DNA of 64,000 nt, from positions 1-64,000 of the forward strand of contig JANQDY010000198.1 of the NCBI GenBank assembly GCA_028278625.1, read 5' to 3'. Under the pieces are notes generated by a model. The model was not told where the DNA came from and searched no databases. It worked only from the letters and a program-made list of their open reading frames with translations. Of the stretch, positions 34,771 through 42,685 are shown in pieces. The stretch's first letter is position 1. Every line of letters starts with the position of its first letter. The translations under genes and the position numbers were made by a program. Source of the stretch: Thermodesulfobacteriota bacterium. GTDB taxonomy: Bacteria > Desulfobacterota > DSM-4660 > Desulfatiglandales > Desulfatiglandaceae.

Positions 34771-34964
34771 AACCAAAACGGGAGCACGTTACAAATGAAA
34801 TCATTCGGGCAGATATTCTTTTTTGGCTTTTGCTTTAGGAAGTGGTCTGCCCGTTTCCGAAACGTCTGAAAAGAGATAACGGAATCCTTGGGCGGGCCAC
34901 TTAAAGCGCCCATGGATGATAAAGATGAAAATGGCCATGGGTTTTACCCGTGGCCTTTTTTTTT
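34771..34964 (+). ncRNA. Structured leader RNA or small RNA upstream of the CoA-transferase gene (candidate)
   Basis: A 13-bp stem can form between AAGTGGTCTGCCC (34840-34852) and GGGCGGGCCACTT (34890-34902), counting two G-U pairs. An inner stem TTCCG/CGGAA (34855-34859 with 34880-34884) closes a 20-base loop. An alternative 8-bp pairing, CGGGCAGA (34806-34813) with TCTGCCCG (34846-34853), would break the main stem. CCCATGG at about 34908-34914 is complementary to CCATGGG inside the terminator and could act as an anti-terminator. A strong terminator ends the region 73 bases before the CoA-transferase start. This is either a riboswitch-like attenuator or a small RNA. It matches no riboswitch class I recognise. 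Confidence 0.5.
34933..34964 (+). terminator. Strong rho-independent terminator
   Basis: GGCCATGGGT-TTT-ACCCGTGGCC pairs along nearly its whole length (one T-G pair) and is followed by nine T residues. It lies upstream of the CoA-transferase gene rather than after a gene, which is why the preceding region is read as a leader or small RNA. Confidence 0.8.
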
Positions 34965-35037
34965 GGTGAAGAATTCCGTGCATGGTGATGGGCCGAACCA
35001 TCAATCGTGAATCGATTTTTCCATTAAGGGAGGGTAA

Positions 35038-36252
35038 ATGAAAATGGGTGGACCGTTAGAAGGAGTAAAAGTTGTTGAAATTACGATGTTTCAACAAGGG
35101 CCTGTGGCAGGTATGCGGCTCGGAGACCTGGGTGCGGACGTGATCAAGATCGAGGCCAAAACCGGTGATCCGGCAAGGGGATTCATGAAAATCATCGGTG
35201 CCATGGCAGGACTCAAGGGGAACAATTACTACTTTGAACACACCAATCGAAACAAAAGGAGCCTGGTATTGGATCTCAAGACGGAGCAGGGGATGGAGGT
35301 CTTCTTGAACCTGATTGACGGCGCGGACGTGTTCTTGAACAACATGAGCATCGGAGCACCCATCAAAATGGGAATCGGCCCGGATGTGCTCCTCGAAAGG
35401 AATCCGCGGCTCATCTACGCTCAGGCCTCCGGCTGGGGCCGAAAGGGACCTGATGCCAAGACGCTCTCCTTTGACTACACCGGCATTGCCCGGTCGGGCC
35501 TCATGATGTCCTGCGGTGAAAAGGACGCACCGCCTACCCAGATTCTGCCGGGGATCGGAGATGAAGTGGGAGGACTCATCTGCGCGTGGGGCGTTACCGC
35601 GGCCCTTTACGCCAGAGAAAAAACAGGCCGGGGACAGGTGGTGGATACCTCTTTGATGGGAAGCATGATCGGTACCCTTGGTTTTATCATGGCGGCGCCA
35701 GCCATGCTGGGCCAGGAATTTCCCCGTGAAGTGAGGGCCCGGGCCGGCAATCCCCTATACAATCACTACCGCTGCAAAGACGACCGGTGGATCGCCATTG
35801 CCCATCTGGATCCGGACAGATACTGGCCGAAACTGTGCCGGGCCCTGGGGATTGAAACCATGGAAAAAGATGAGAGGTTCAACAGCATAAAAGCCCGCGG
35901 CGAAAACGCGGAAGCCCTGGTGGCGGTTTTTGACGAAAAATTCGCCGGCAAAACGAGGGACGAGTGGTTTGACATCCTCGGCCGTGAAGGCTGCATTGTT
36001 ACGCCGGTCCAGACCCCCACCGAGGTGATCGATGATCCCCAGGCCCTGGCAAACGATTACTTTATTTCAGTGGACCACCCGGACTGGGGTCCCATCAAAA
36101 TGACCGGGTTTCCATGGGATTTCAGCGAAACTCCCGCCGTATGGCGACGAAAGGCACCGGGATTTGGAGAGCACACCGATGAAATCCTGAAAGAAGCGGG
36201 CTATACGGATGAAATCATCGCCTCCTTGAGAGAGGCGGGCATTGTTGCTTGA
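35038..36252 (+). CDS. CaiB/BaiF-type (class III) CoA transferase
   Basis: 404 residues, the family's usual size. Typical blocks are MRLGDLGADVIKIEAKTGDPAR, NRNKRSLVLDLKTEQG, and the catalytic Asp in SFDYTGIARSG. GQVVDTSL and the C-terminal RREAPGFGEHTDE-like end (KAPGFGEHTDEIL) also fit. It moves CoA between carboxylic acids in the cytoplasm, so it would activate an organic acid for degradation. GGGAGGG precedes the ATG. It is the first of four genes on this strand (SDR, HisD-family dehydrogenase, acyl-CoA dehydrogenase) and lies behind a terminator-ended leader. The substrate is unknown; the acyl-CoA dehydrogenase suggests a cyclic acid. Confidence 0.9.
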   Translation: MKMGGPLEGVKVVEITMFQQGPVAGMRLGDLGADVIKIEAKTGDPARGFMKIIGAMAGLKGNNYYFEHTNRNKRSLVLDLKTEQGMEVFLNLIDGADVFLNNMSIGAPIKMGIGPDVLLERNPRLIYAQASGWGRKGPDAKTLSFDYTGIARSGLMMSCGEKDAPPTQILPGIGDEVGGLICAWGVTAALYAREKTGRGQVVDTSLMGSMIGTLGFIMAAPAMLGQEFPREVRARAGNPLYNHYRCKDDRWIAIAHLDPDRYWPKLCRALGIETMEKDERFNSIKARGENAEALVAVFDEKFAGKTRDEWFDILGREGCIVTPVQTPTEVIDDPQALANDYFISVDHPDWGPIKMTGFPWDFSETPAVWRRKAPGFGEHTDEILKEAGYTDEIIASLREAGIVA

Positions 36253-36259
36253 GTCTGTT

Positions 36260-36294
36260 AGGCCTTGCCGGGGGAATCTTTGGCAAGACCTTTT
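36260..36294 (+). terminator. Terminator after the CoA-transferase gene
   Basis: AGGCCTTGCC and GGCAAGACCT pair over nine of ten positions around a 12-base loop and are followed by TTTT. Located eight bases after the stop. The T-run is short, so readthrough into the SDR gene is possible. Confidence 0.5.
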
Positions 36295-36495
36295 GGCCCC
36301 TGTTGACGTTCCTTCTTTCGTAAAATGTCACGGCTGCTCTCAACTCAATGAATTATATTGATCCGCCCATGAAGCTGGGCTATTCTGTTCCCCTCCGTGA
36401 TCCATCCGCATTATGTGAGAAGAGAATCACACGAATGATCGCTTCGGGGGCGATTTTTCAAAAATCCCGTCGAGGGCCATCAAAAGGAGATTCAA

Positions 36496-37281
36496 ATGAC
36501 ATCATCCCCTGAAACGCTAAGGAATCTCTTTCAGCTTGAGGGAAAAAAGGCCGTGGTGACCGGTGGGGGCCGGGGCATCGGGAAATCGGTGGCCATGCGC
36601 CTTGCCGATGCCGGTGCGGACATCGGTCTGGTTTCAAGGTCTGAAGGAGAATTGAATGAGGTCGCTCAAAGGATCAAAGCATCCGGCTGCAAAGCGGTGG
36701 TGGCTGCCGCGGACCTGACTGAGACTGGCGGTATTATGTCCCTGGTGAAGGGACTCGCCAATGAACTGGGTGGCATCGATATTCTGGTCAACAACGCGGG
36801 CATAAATATGCCTCAGGATTCGGTGGATGTGACGGAAGAGGCGTGGGACAGTGTTTTGAACATAAATCTGAAAGCGGCGTTTTTCATGGCCCAGTCAGTG
36901 GGAAAAGTGATGATTGAAAAGGGCCGGGGTGGGCGCATTATCAACATGACGTCCCAGACCGGCTCCGTTGCCCTCATCAAAAGGGCTGCCTACTGTGCAT
37001 CTAAAGCGGGTCTCAACCTGGTTACCAAGGTACTTGCCATGGAATGGGGAAGACACGAAATATTGGTCAATGCGGTGGCACCCACCTTTGTGGAGACGGA
37101 ACTCACCCGGGACATGCTGGCGGATCCCCAGTTCAGGGAATATGCCCTGGCGAAAAACGTCCTAAAACGGTTTGGCACCACCGATGATGTGGCGGGCGCC
37201 GTCCTTTATCTGGCTTCTCCCGCCGCAAGCCTGGTCACCGGACATGTGCTGCTGGTGGATGCGGGGTGGACGGCCCACTGA
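36496..37281 (+). CDS. SDR-family oxidoreductase
   Basis: 261 residues. The cofactor loop TGGGRGIGKS, the NNAGIN motif, the catalytic Ser in NMTSQTG, and Tyr and Lys in YCASK are present. The sequence SRSEGELNE after strand 2 suggests a preference for NADP, since a basic residue follows the acidic position. It would interconvert an alcohol and a ketone. AAAAGGAG precedes the ATG. It is followed within 90 bp by a HisD-family dehydrogenase, so the two probably work on consecutive alcohol oxidations. The substrate is unknown. Confidence 0.88.
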   Translation: MTSSPETLRNLFQLEGKKAVVTGGGRGIGKSVAMRLADAGADIGLVSRSEGELNEVAQRIKASGCKAVVAAADLTETGGIMSLVKGLANELGGIDILVNNAGINMPQDSVDVTEEAWDSVLNINLKAAFFMAQSVGKVMIEKGRGGRIINMTSQTGSVALIKRAAYCASKAGLNLVTKVLAMEWGRHEILVNAVAPTFVETELTRDMLADPQFREYALAKNVLKRFGTTDDVAGAVLYLASPAASLVTGHVLLVDAGWTAH

Positions 37282-37368
37282 TCTATAGAGAATGCACAGA
37301 AGAGATTTTCACGGGATTGCCATCTGCGCGGCTTAATATCTTCAACAATGAGAATCAGGGAGAGCCTA

Positions 37369-38640
37369 ATGCCCAACTACTTGAAAGAAGCTAAACCAAG
37401 GCCGAAAGAGGACCTTTCGGAAGTTCGAGAGACGGTGAGCAGAATCCTGGAAGATGTTCGAAGCCAGGGTGTGGAGGCCGTTCGAAAATACTCCAGGGAT
37501 TTTGATAAATGGGCACCGAAGAATTTCAGGATTTCAACGGATGAAATGGCGGGCGTTCGATCGAAGCTTCCCGAGGCCATGGTGCAGGACATCGATTACT
37601 GTCAGGCCCAGATCCGAAAATTCGCCCAAGAGCAGATGAAGCGTCTGGTCGATTTTGAGGTGGAGACGGAACCAGGTGTATTCCTCGGGCAGAAAATCAT
37701 TCCAGTGGCTTCTTCCGGATCCTATGTTCCCGGCGGGAGATACCCAATGCTGGCTTCCGCCCACATGACGGTAATCACTCCCAAGGTGGCCGGGGTTAAA
37801 CGGGTGGTGGCCTGCACCCCACCTGTAAAAGGGGAGGGGATTTATCCGGCGACGCTCTATTCAATGGTAGCGGGCGGTGCGGACGAAGTCTATTGCATGG
37901 GAGGGGTTCAGGGGCTGGCGGCCATGGCCTACGGCATGGAAGGACTCGATCCCGTGGACGTGGTGGTAGGCGCCGGAAACAAGTACGTGGCTGAAGCCAA
38001 GCGCCAGTTGTTTGGTGATGTGGGCATAGATCTTCTGGCCGGGCCCACCGAAATCCTGGTGATCTGCGATGAGACGGCAGATCCTGTCATCGTGGCTGCG
38101 GACATCCTGGGGCAGGCCGAACACGATCCCAGTTCAAGGCAGTGCCTGATTTCCCTTTCAAAAAAGACGGCTGAAGAGACCATGAGAGAGATTGAAAAAC
38201 AGCTTGAAGCCCTGCCGACCCGTGATGTGGCGGCCGTCAGTTGGGGCAACAGTGGTGAGGTGGTCGTGGTTGATTCCAGAGAAGAGGCCGTGGCGCTGAG
38301 CGACCATTGGGCGCCGGAACATCTGGAAATACAGACAGCCGACTGGCGCTATTTTCTTGACAACTGCACCAATTATGGTTCCATGTTCTGCGGCGAGGAG
38401 ACCACCGTCAGCTATGGGGACAAGACCATCGGAACCAATCATGTTCTCCCCACCATGCGGGCCGCCCGCTACACGGGAGGATTGTTTGTGGGGAAATTCG
38501 CGAAGACCGTTACCTATCAGTACGCTACCAGGGCTGCATCCCTTGAAATCGCAAAGGTCTGTGAAAGGGCCTGCAATTACGAAAACATGCTGGCCCACGG
38601 CCTAAGCTGCCGGGTGAGAATCGACAAGTACCAAAATTGA
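37369..38640 (+). CDS. Histidinol-dehydrogenase-family enzyme (HpsN-like)
   Basis: 423 residues from the ATG at 37369, with AGGGAGAG five bases upstream; the ATG at 37348 lacks a site. The HisD fold is clear from SSGSYVPGGRYPMLASAHM, GADEVYCMGGVQGLAAMAYG, VVGAGNKYVAEAK, LLAGPTEILVI, the zinc-site region GQAEHDPSSRQ, and GTNHVLPTM near the C-terminus. HisD oxidises an alcohol to an acid in two NAD-dependent steps. No his genes are near. Sequence features such as YVPGGRYPMLASAHM resemble sulfopropanediol 3-dehydrogenase (HpsN) and relatives, so it most likely oxidises a different polyol or alcohol. Exact substrate not assigned. Confidence 0.82.
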   Translation: MPNYLKEAKPRPKEDLSEVRETVSRILEDVRSQGVEAVRKYSRDFDKWAPKNFRISTDEMAGVRSKLPEAMVQDIDYCQAQIRKFAQEQMKRLVDFEVETEPGVFLGQKIIPVASSGSYVPGGRYPMLASAHMTVITPKVAGVKRVVACTPPVKGEGIYPATLYSMVAGGADEVYCMGGVQGLAAMAYGMEGLDPVDVVVGAGNKYVAEAKRQLFGDVGIDLLAGPTEILVICDETADPVIVAADILGQAEHDPSSRQCLISLSKKTAEETMREIEKQLEALPTRDVAAVSWGNSGEVVVVDSREEAVALSDHWAPEHLEIQTADWRYFLDNCTNYGSMFCGEETTVSYGDKTIGTNHVLPTMRAARYTGGLFVGKFAKTVTYQYATRAASLEIAKVCERACNYENMLAHGLSCRVRIDKYQN

Positions 38641-38777
38641 CTGTCTCGCAAGAAATCTTGATTTGATGTTTCGGCTTTCTAGCATATCCGAATCATGGGA
38701 TGACAGCTTTCCGTTTGCACGCTAACGGTTTCGGATCGGTTTTCTGTTGATAAAATATCAAAAGGAGGATGTGGGTG

Positions 38778-39917
38778 ATGATAACACTGAACGAAGAACA
38801 GAGAATTATTATGAATACGGTAAAACAGATTTCGCAGGACAAGATCAAGCCAAGGGCCGCGGAAATTGATGAAACCGGTGAGTTTCCCTGGGATACCGCG
38901 AAACTATTTACCGAAAACGGGCTGTTGAACCCGCTGCTTCCCGAACAATACGGCGGCATCGGCGCCGAATACCTCCTCTTTTCAATGATCTTGGAAGAAA
39001 TTGCCAAGGTTTGCGCGGCTTCGGCCCTCCTTCTCATCGCTCAGGCGGACGGTATGCTGCCGATCCTTTATGGGGGCGATGAAGCATTGAAAAACAAATT
39101 TCTTCCCCAAATGGCCGAGGGTAAGATATCCGCTTTCGCGGCCACCGAGCCGGGCGCCGGTTCCGATATTCTGTCCATGCGAACAACTGCCGTAAAGGAA
39201 AATGGCGATTATATTTTAAATGGCCGTAAGTGTTTTATTACCAACGGTAGCATTGCCGATATGCTGAGCGTCTATGCCTACACGAATCGTGACAAAAGGG
39301 CCAAAGGGATCTCCGCCTTTGTTGTTGAAAAAGGGAGTCCGGGGTTCAGCTACGGCAAGAATGAGAACAAGATGGGAATGAGAGGATCCATCAACTCCGA
39401 ACTCATTTTTGAGGATCTGCGGGTTCCGGAAGAGAACAGAATCGGAAGGGAGGGGGAAGGGTTTTTCAATATGATGGACGCGTTGAACACCAGCAGGCTC
39501 TTTGCGGCGGCCCAGGCGGTGGGGATTGCCCAAGGGGCCATTGATGAGGCGGTGGCCTATGCCAATCAGCGGGTTCAGTTCGGTGCACCCATTTCCCAGC
39601 TTCAGGCCATTCAATTCATGATGGCGGACATGGTGGCTCAGACGGAAGCCGCGCGTCTTCTGACATATCAGGCGGCCGAATGCATCGACATGAATCAGAA
39701 GAGCCAGATTGCCAAGTTCTGTGCCATGGCCAAATTCGTTGCCACGGATACGGCCATGAAGGTGACCACGGACGCGGTCCAGGTCATGGGCGGCTACGGG
39801 TATATGAAGGAATTCCCGGTTGAGCGGATGATGCGGGACGCAAAACTGACCCAGATTTACACCGGGACCAACCAGGTGACTAGGATGGTGGCGGCACGGG
39901 AGATTTTTAAGGGGTAG
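38778..39917 (+). CDS. Acyl-CoA dehydrogenase, probably cyclohexene-carboxyl-CoA dehydrogenase type
   Basis: 379 residues from the ATG at 38778, nine bases after AGGAGG. The acyl-CoA dehydrogenase fold is clear (TEPGAGSDILSM, FITNGSIADM, GMRGS, QVMGGYGYMKEFPVERMMRDA). The position of the usual catalytic Glu reads IYTGT, so it is Thr362, and the alternative helix-G position is Ser (LNTSRL). Instead, an Asp sits at residue 91 (AQADGMLP). Loss of Glu together with Asp91 is, as I recall it, the published signature of cyclohex-1-ene-1-carboxyl-CoA dehydrogenase, which performs 1,4-elimination on alicyclic CoA esters. It is downstream of a CoA transferase and two alcohol dehydrogenases. Family sure, subtype probable. 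Confidence 0.82.
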   Translation: MITLNEEQRIIMNTVKQISQDKIKPRAAEIDETGEFPWDTAKLFTENGLLNPLLPEQYGGIGAEYLLFSMILEEIAKVCAASALLLIAQADGMLPILYGGDEALKNKFLPQMAEGKISAFAATEPGAGSDILSMRTTAVKENGDYILNGRKCFITNGSIADMLSVYAYTNRDKRAKGISAFVVEKGSPGFSYGKNENKMGMRGSINSELIFEDLRVPEENRIGREGEGFFNMMDALNTSRLFAAAQAVGIAQGAIDEAVAYANQRVQFGAPISQLQAIQFMMADMVAQTEAARLLTYQAAECIDMNQKSQIAKFCAMAKFVATDTAMKVTTDAVQVMGGYGYMKEFPVERMMRDAKLTQIYTGTNQVTRMVAAREIFKG

Positions 39918-40214
39918 CCTCTCCTCCCACCCGTTTTTCATTCTGATCACCCTGATTGGTGCCCCGGTCCGGCGGCAATTGCAGAATCATGTTCTTGGTC
40001 CACGGCAACGATCAGGGCTTTTGTTGGAGACATTTTTCCCCTCATTGGGAGACCATATTTTCTTGACAAAAAGGAGATTTTTTCATTTCATGACAGAAGT
40101 ATCCTCGTCAATTATGTCTCTATTCAGTTTGTGGGGATTTCTTATGCTTGGAAATGGATCAGTTGAATCTAATAGGATGTCATATGACTTGATAAGAGTT
40201 TGAAGCTTATTTTT
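39918..40214 (+). other. Intergenic region upstream of the c-di-GMP riboswitch
   Basis: Nearly 300 bp with no supported gene. A TTGACA box occurs at 40065-40070 but no convincing -10 follows at the right spacing. It must contain the promoter of the riboswitch transcript; its place could not be fixed. Confidence 0.4.
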
Positions 40215-40290
40215 AGAAAAAGCCAAACCCATCGTGAGGTGGGGACGGAAAGCCACGGGTCTTGAGCAAAGATAGCCGGGTTGCCTGAGA
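40215..40290 (+). promoter_or_regulatory. Cyclic-di-GMP-I (GEMM) riboswitch
   Basis: The conserved core of the GEMM-I aptamer is readable in order: GCCAAACCC (40222-40230), a small hairpin CATCGTGAGGTG, GGGGACGGAAAGCCACGGGT (40241-40260) with the tetraloop-receptor and ligand-binding segments, and then GATAGCCGGGTTGCC (40271-40285). It is followed by a terminator at 40300-40335 that reuses the same GCCGGGTTGCC sequence. The gene downstream encodes a secreted repeat protein, a common target of this riboswitch class. Binding of cyclic di-GMP is expected to decide whether the terminator forms. Confidence 0.85.
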
Positions 40291-40299
40291 AACAAACAG

Positions 40300-40335
40300 C
40301 CGGGTTGCCTGGTAAAGGGCAACCCGGTTTTTTTT
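40300..40335 (+). terminator. Terminator stem of the riboswitch expression platform
   Basis: CCGGGTTGCC (40300-40309) and GGCAACCCGG (40318-40327) form a perfect 10-bp stem followed by eight T residues. The left arm is part of a 14-base direct repeat (AGCCGGGTTGCCTG) whose other copy, 40274-40287, lies inside the aptamer. The right arm can therefore pair with either copy. Confidence 0.85.
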
Positions 40336-40495
40336 GGAGAAGGATTTTAAGGGGTCGCCGAATAAAAACCACGGAATCAGGTCTTGATTCTTGACATGGA
40401 AGGGAAAGAATCCAGGAAGATAATTGTTAACTGGCAACTGACAACCGAAACGGAATCTCACACGAAATGCAACATATATGCTGGAGGATTGGGAT

Positions 40496-42430
40496 ATGAA
40501 AAAGAAGGTTGTCCATGGTTGCGTTACGGTCACCAAGCCGTTGTTTGGAATGGTGGTTTCGGTACTGGCGCTGTTTTTTTCCCTGTTGCCAATGGCCGCG
40601 GTTGCAGCCACCATTTCCGGAACCGTATATGAAAGCGATGGCGCAACGCCCATCACGGATGGATTGGTTTTTGCGCTTACCGGAGATCCCTGTTCTGATT
40701 ATCATGCGGGACACGGCGTGATAACTGCCGACGGTAGTTATGTGATTGAAGGGCTCTCCGCGGGAAGTTATTATCTAAAAAGCGATGCGGCGGGCAACTA
40801 CTTGAATGAATATTGGGCGGACCCCTCGAGTGTCGAGAACTGCGTCAGTGGGGGGGCCACGGCGGTAACCCTGGGGGATGAGGTGACGGGCAGGAATTTC
40901 CAACTGGATGCGGGCGCCGCCATCTCCGGAACCGTATATGAGAGCGATGGCGCAACGCCCATCACGGATGGATGGGTCAATGTGCTTGCCGGAGATCCCT
41001 GTTCTCCCGATCATATAGGACACGGCATGATAACCGCCGACGGTAGTTATGTGATTGAAGGGCTCTCCGCGGGAACTTACTATCTTCAAGCCGATGCGGC
41101 GGGCAACTACGTGGATGAATATTGGGCGGACCCTTTAAGTGTCGGGAATTGCGTCAGTGGGGAGGCCACGGCGGTAACCCTGGGGGATGAGATAACGGGC
41201 AGAAATTTCCAATTGGATGCGGGCGCCGCCATCTCCGGAACCGTATATGAGAGCGATGGCGCAACGCCCATCACGGATGGGTTGGTGAATGCGCTTATTG
41301 GAGATCCCTGTTCTCCAGATTGTATAGGATATGGTATGATAACCGCCGACGGTAGTTATGTGATTGAAGGGCTCCCCGCGGGAAGTTATTATCTCCAAAC
41401 CGAGGCGGAAGGCAACTACTCAGATGAATTTTGGGCCGGCCCCTTGAGTGTTGAGAATTGCGTCAGTGGGGAGGCCACGGCGGTAACCTTGGGGGATGAG
41501 GTGACGGGCAGGGATTTTCAATTGGATGTGGGCGCCGTCATTTCCGGAACCGTATATGGGAGCGACGGCACCGTGCCGATCACGGATGGATGGGTTGTTG
41601 CGTTTACTGGAGATCCCTGCTCTCCAAATTGTGCGGGATATGGTATTGATAGGATAACTGCCGACGGTAGTTATGTGATTGAAGGGCTCTCTACGGGAAG
41701 TTATTATCTCCTGGCCCATACATCAGGCAACTATTTGGATGAATATTGGGCGGACCCCTTAAGTGCTGTGAATTGCGGCAATGCGCAGTATATCGCCGCA
41801 ACGGCTGGGAACACGGTGACGGGGAAGAATTTTCAGGTTGATGCACCCACCGCCACCGAACCCAACATCACAACCGCGGCAGTGACAAATATCACTTCCA
41901 CGGGTGCGGAAACAGGCGGCAACGCCACTGCTGATGCCGGCGCTTCCATAACGGTTAAGGGTGTCTGCTGGAGCAAGACAGTCAATCCAACCACAAGCGA
42001 TGGTAAAACCACGGATGGCGAGGGTGTGGGCAGCTTTGATAGCGCAATAACCGGTTTGAGCGCAAACACCACATATCATGTGAGAGCATATGCCACCAAT
42101 TCTGTGGGTACTGCCTACGGGAATGATATCAGTTTCAAGACAAGCTCCGGATCAACCCTATATGTAACGACCAACGGAAATTGTGGAGACAAAAGTCCCT
42201 GCCATGACTCGATCCAGAGCGCCATCGATGATGCTGCCACAGGGTCCGCAATACTAATTGCGGGAGGAATATACGCTGAAACTATCACACTGAATGAATC
42301 CAAGTCACTGAAACTGGAGGGCGGTTGGAATTCATCGTTCTCATCCCAAACGGAAAATACCATCCTGAAACAAGCGCCGAAGGCGCCACGGGGTTCCCTG
42401 ACCCTGCAGGAGTTGAGCATAAAGCCTTGA
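40496..42430 (+). CDS. Secreted repeat protein under c-di-GMP control, probable surface/matrix protein
   Basis: 644 residues from the ATG at 40496 (GGAGG upstream). A signal peptide covers about 1-38. Four tandem repeats of about 103 residues follow (about 40-453), each starting ISGTVY, containing a Cys in GDPC and another in the NC near the end, and ending with G-x-NFQ or DFQ. They look like Cna-B/carboxypeptidase-regulatory-like beta-sandwich modules, and the DNA repeats (309 bp) are nearly identical. An Fn3-like module (about 458-555; GVCWS, YHVRAYATNSVGTAYGN) and a short segment resembling the start of a right-handed beta-helix follow. The protein ends soon after, so it may be shortened, or this may be its natural end. 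A role in adhesion or matrix is inferred. Confidence 0.87.
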   Translation: MKKKVVHGCVTVTKPLFGMVVSVLALFFSLLPMAAVAATISGTVYESDGATPITDGLVFALTGDPCSDYHAGHGVITADGSYVIEGLSAGSYYLKSDAAGNYLNEYWADPSSVENCVSGGATAVTLGDEVTGRNFQLDAGAAISGTVYESDGATPITDGWVNVLAGDPCSPDHIGHGMITADGSYVIEGLSAGTYYLQADAAGNYVDEYWADPLSVGNCVSGEATAVTLGDEITGRNFQLDAGAAISGTVYESDGATPITDGLVNALIGDPCSPDCIGYGMITADGSYVIEGLPAGSYYLQTEAEGNYSDEFWAGPLSVENCVSGEATAVTLGDEVTGRDFQLDVGAVISGTVYGSDGTVPITDGWVVAFTGDPCSPNCAGYGIDRITADGSYVIEGLSTGSYYLLAHTSGNYLDEYWADPLSAVNCGNAQYIAATAGNTVTGKNFQVDAPTATEPNITTAAVTNITSTGAETGGNATADAGASITVKGVCWSKTVNPTTSDGKTTDGEGVGSFDSAITGLSANTTYHVRAYATNSVGTAYGNDISFKTSSGSTLYVTTNGNCGDKSPCHDSIQSAIDDAATGSAILIAGGIYAETITLNESKSLKLEGGWNSSFSSQTENTILKQAPKAPRGSLTLQELSIKP

Positions 42431-42608
42431 CAAGATCAAAGAAAATCCCCGGGCCTGGAAATACGGAAACATCACAAATGACCAGTGCGCCGGCTGCGGA
42501 CGTTGCGTGGAAATCTGTCCCAACGAGGCCGTTGAGCTTCAAGTGAGGGATCAATCCTTTGTTGAACAGACGATTCTGCAAATGGAACAACTCATTGATG
42601 TGACCTAA
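42423..42608 (+). pseudogene. Fragment of a 4Fe-4S ferredoxin-domain gene
   Basis: In the frame ending with TAA at 42606-42608 the translation includes CAGCGRCVEICPNEAVEL, a textbook CxxCxxCxxxCP iron-sulfur motif, followed by a short helical tail. An in-frame stop at 42420-42422 precedes it and no start codon with a binding site is present, so only the C-terminal end of a gene remains. It abuts the end of the secreted repeat protein, which suggests a deletion or insertion junction here. Confidence 0.6.
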
Positions 42609-42685
42609 AACCCCAGCCGGTTCAAAAGAAACGTCAATATCAGTGATGTCCATTTTTGTTCGCACGTTCCAAAGGGCAGCGTAAA

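Noticed and set aside
34520..35004. Two short minus-strand reading frames (94 and 67 residues) before the CoA-transferase gene
   Set aside because: They have no binding site or family character, and the second runs antisense through the terminator and the paired stem of the leader RNA.
36438..36458. Hairpin ATCGC/GCGAT followed by T residues upstream of the SDR gene
   Set aside because: Only five base pairs with a G-rich loop; too weak next to the better hairpin at 36260.
37369..38640. Assignment as biosynthetic histidinol dehydrogenase (hisD)
   Set aside because: No other his gene is near, and the neighbours are catabolic; the sequence resembles the HpsN-type relatives.
37369..38640. Assignment as sulfopropanediol dehydrogenase proper
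   Set aside because: No sulfonate transporter, sulfolactate or sulfo-lyase gene is present, so the specific substrate is not supported.
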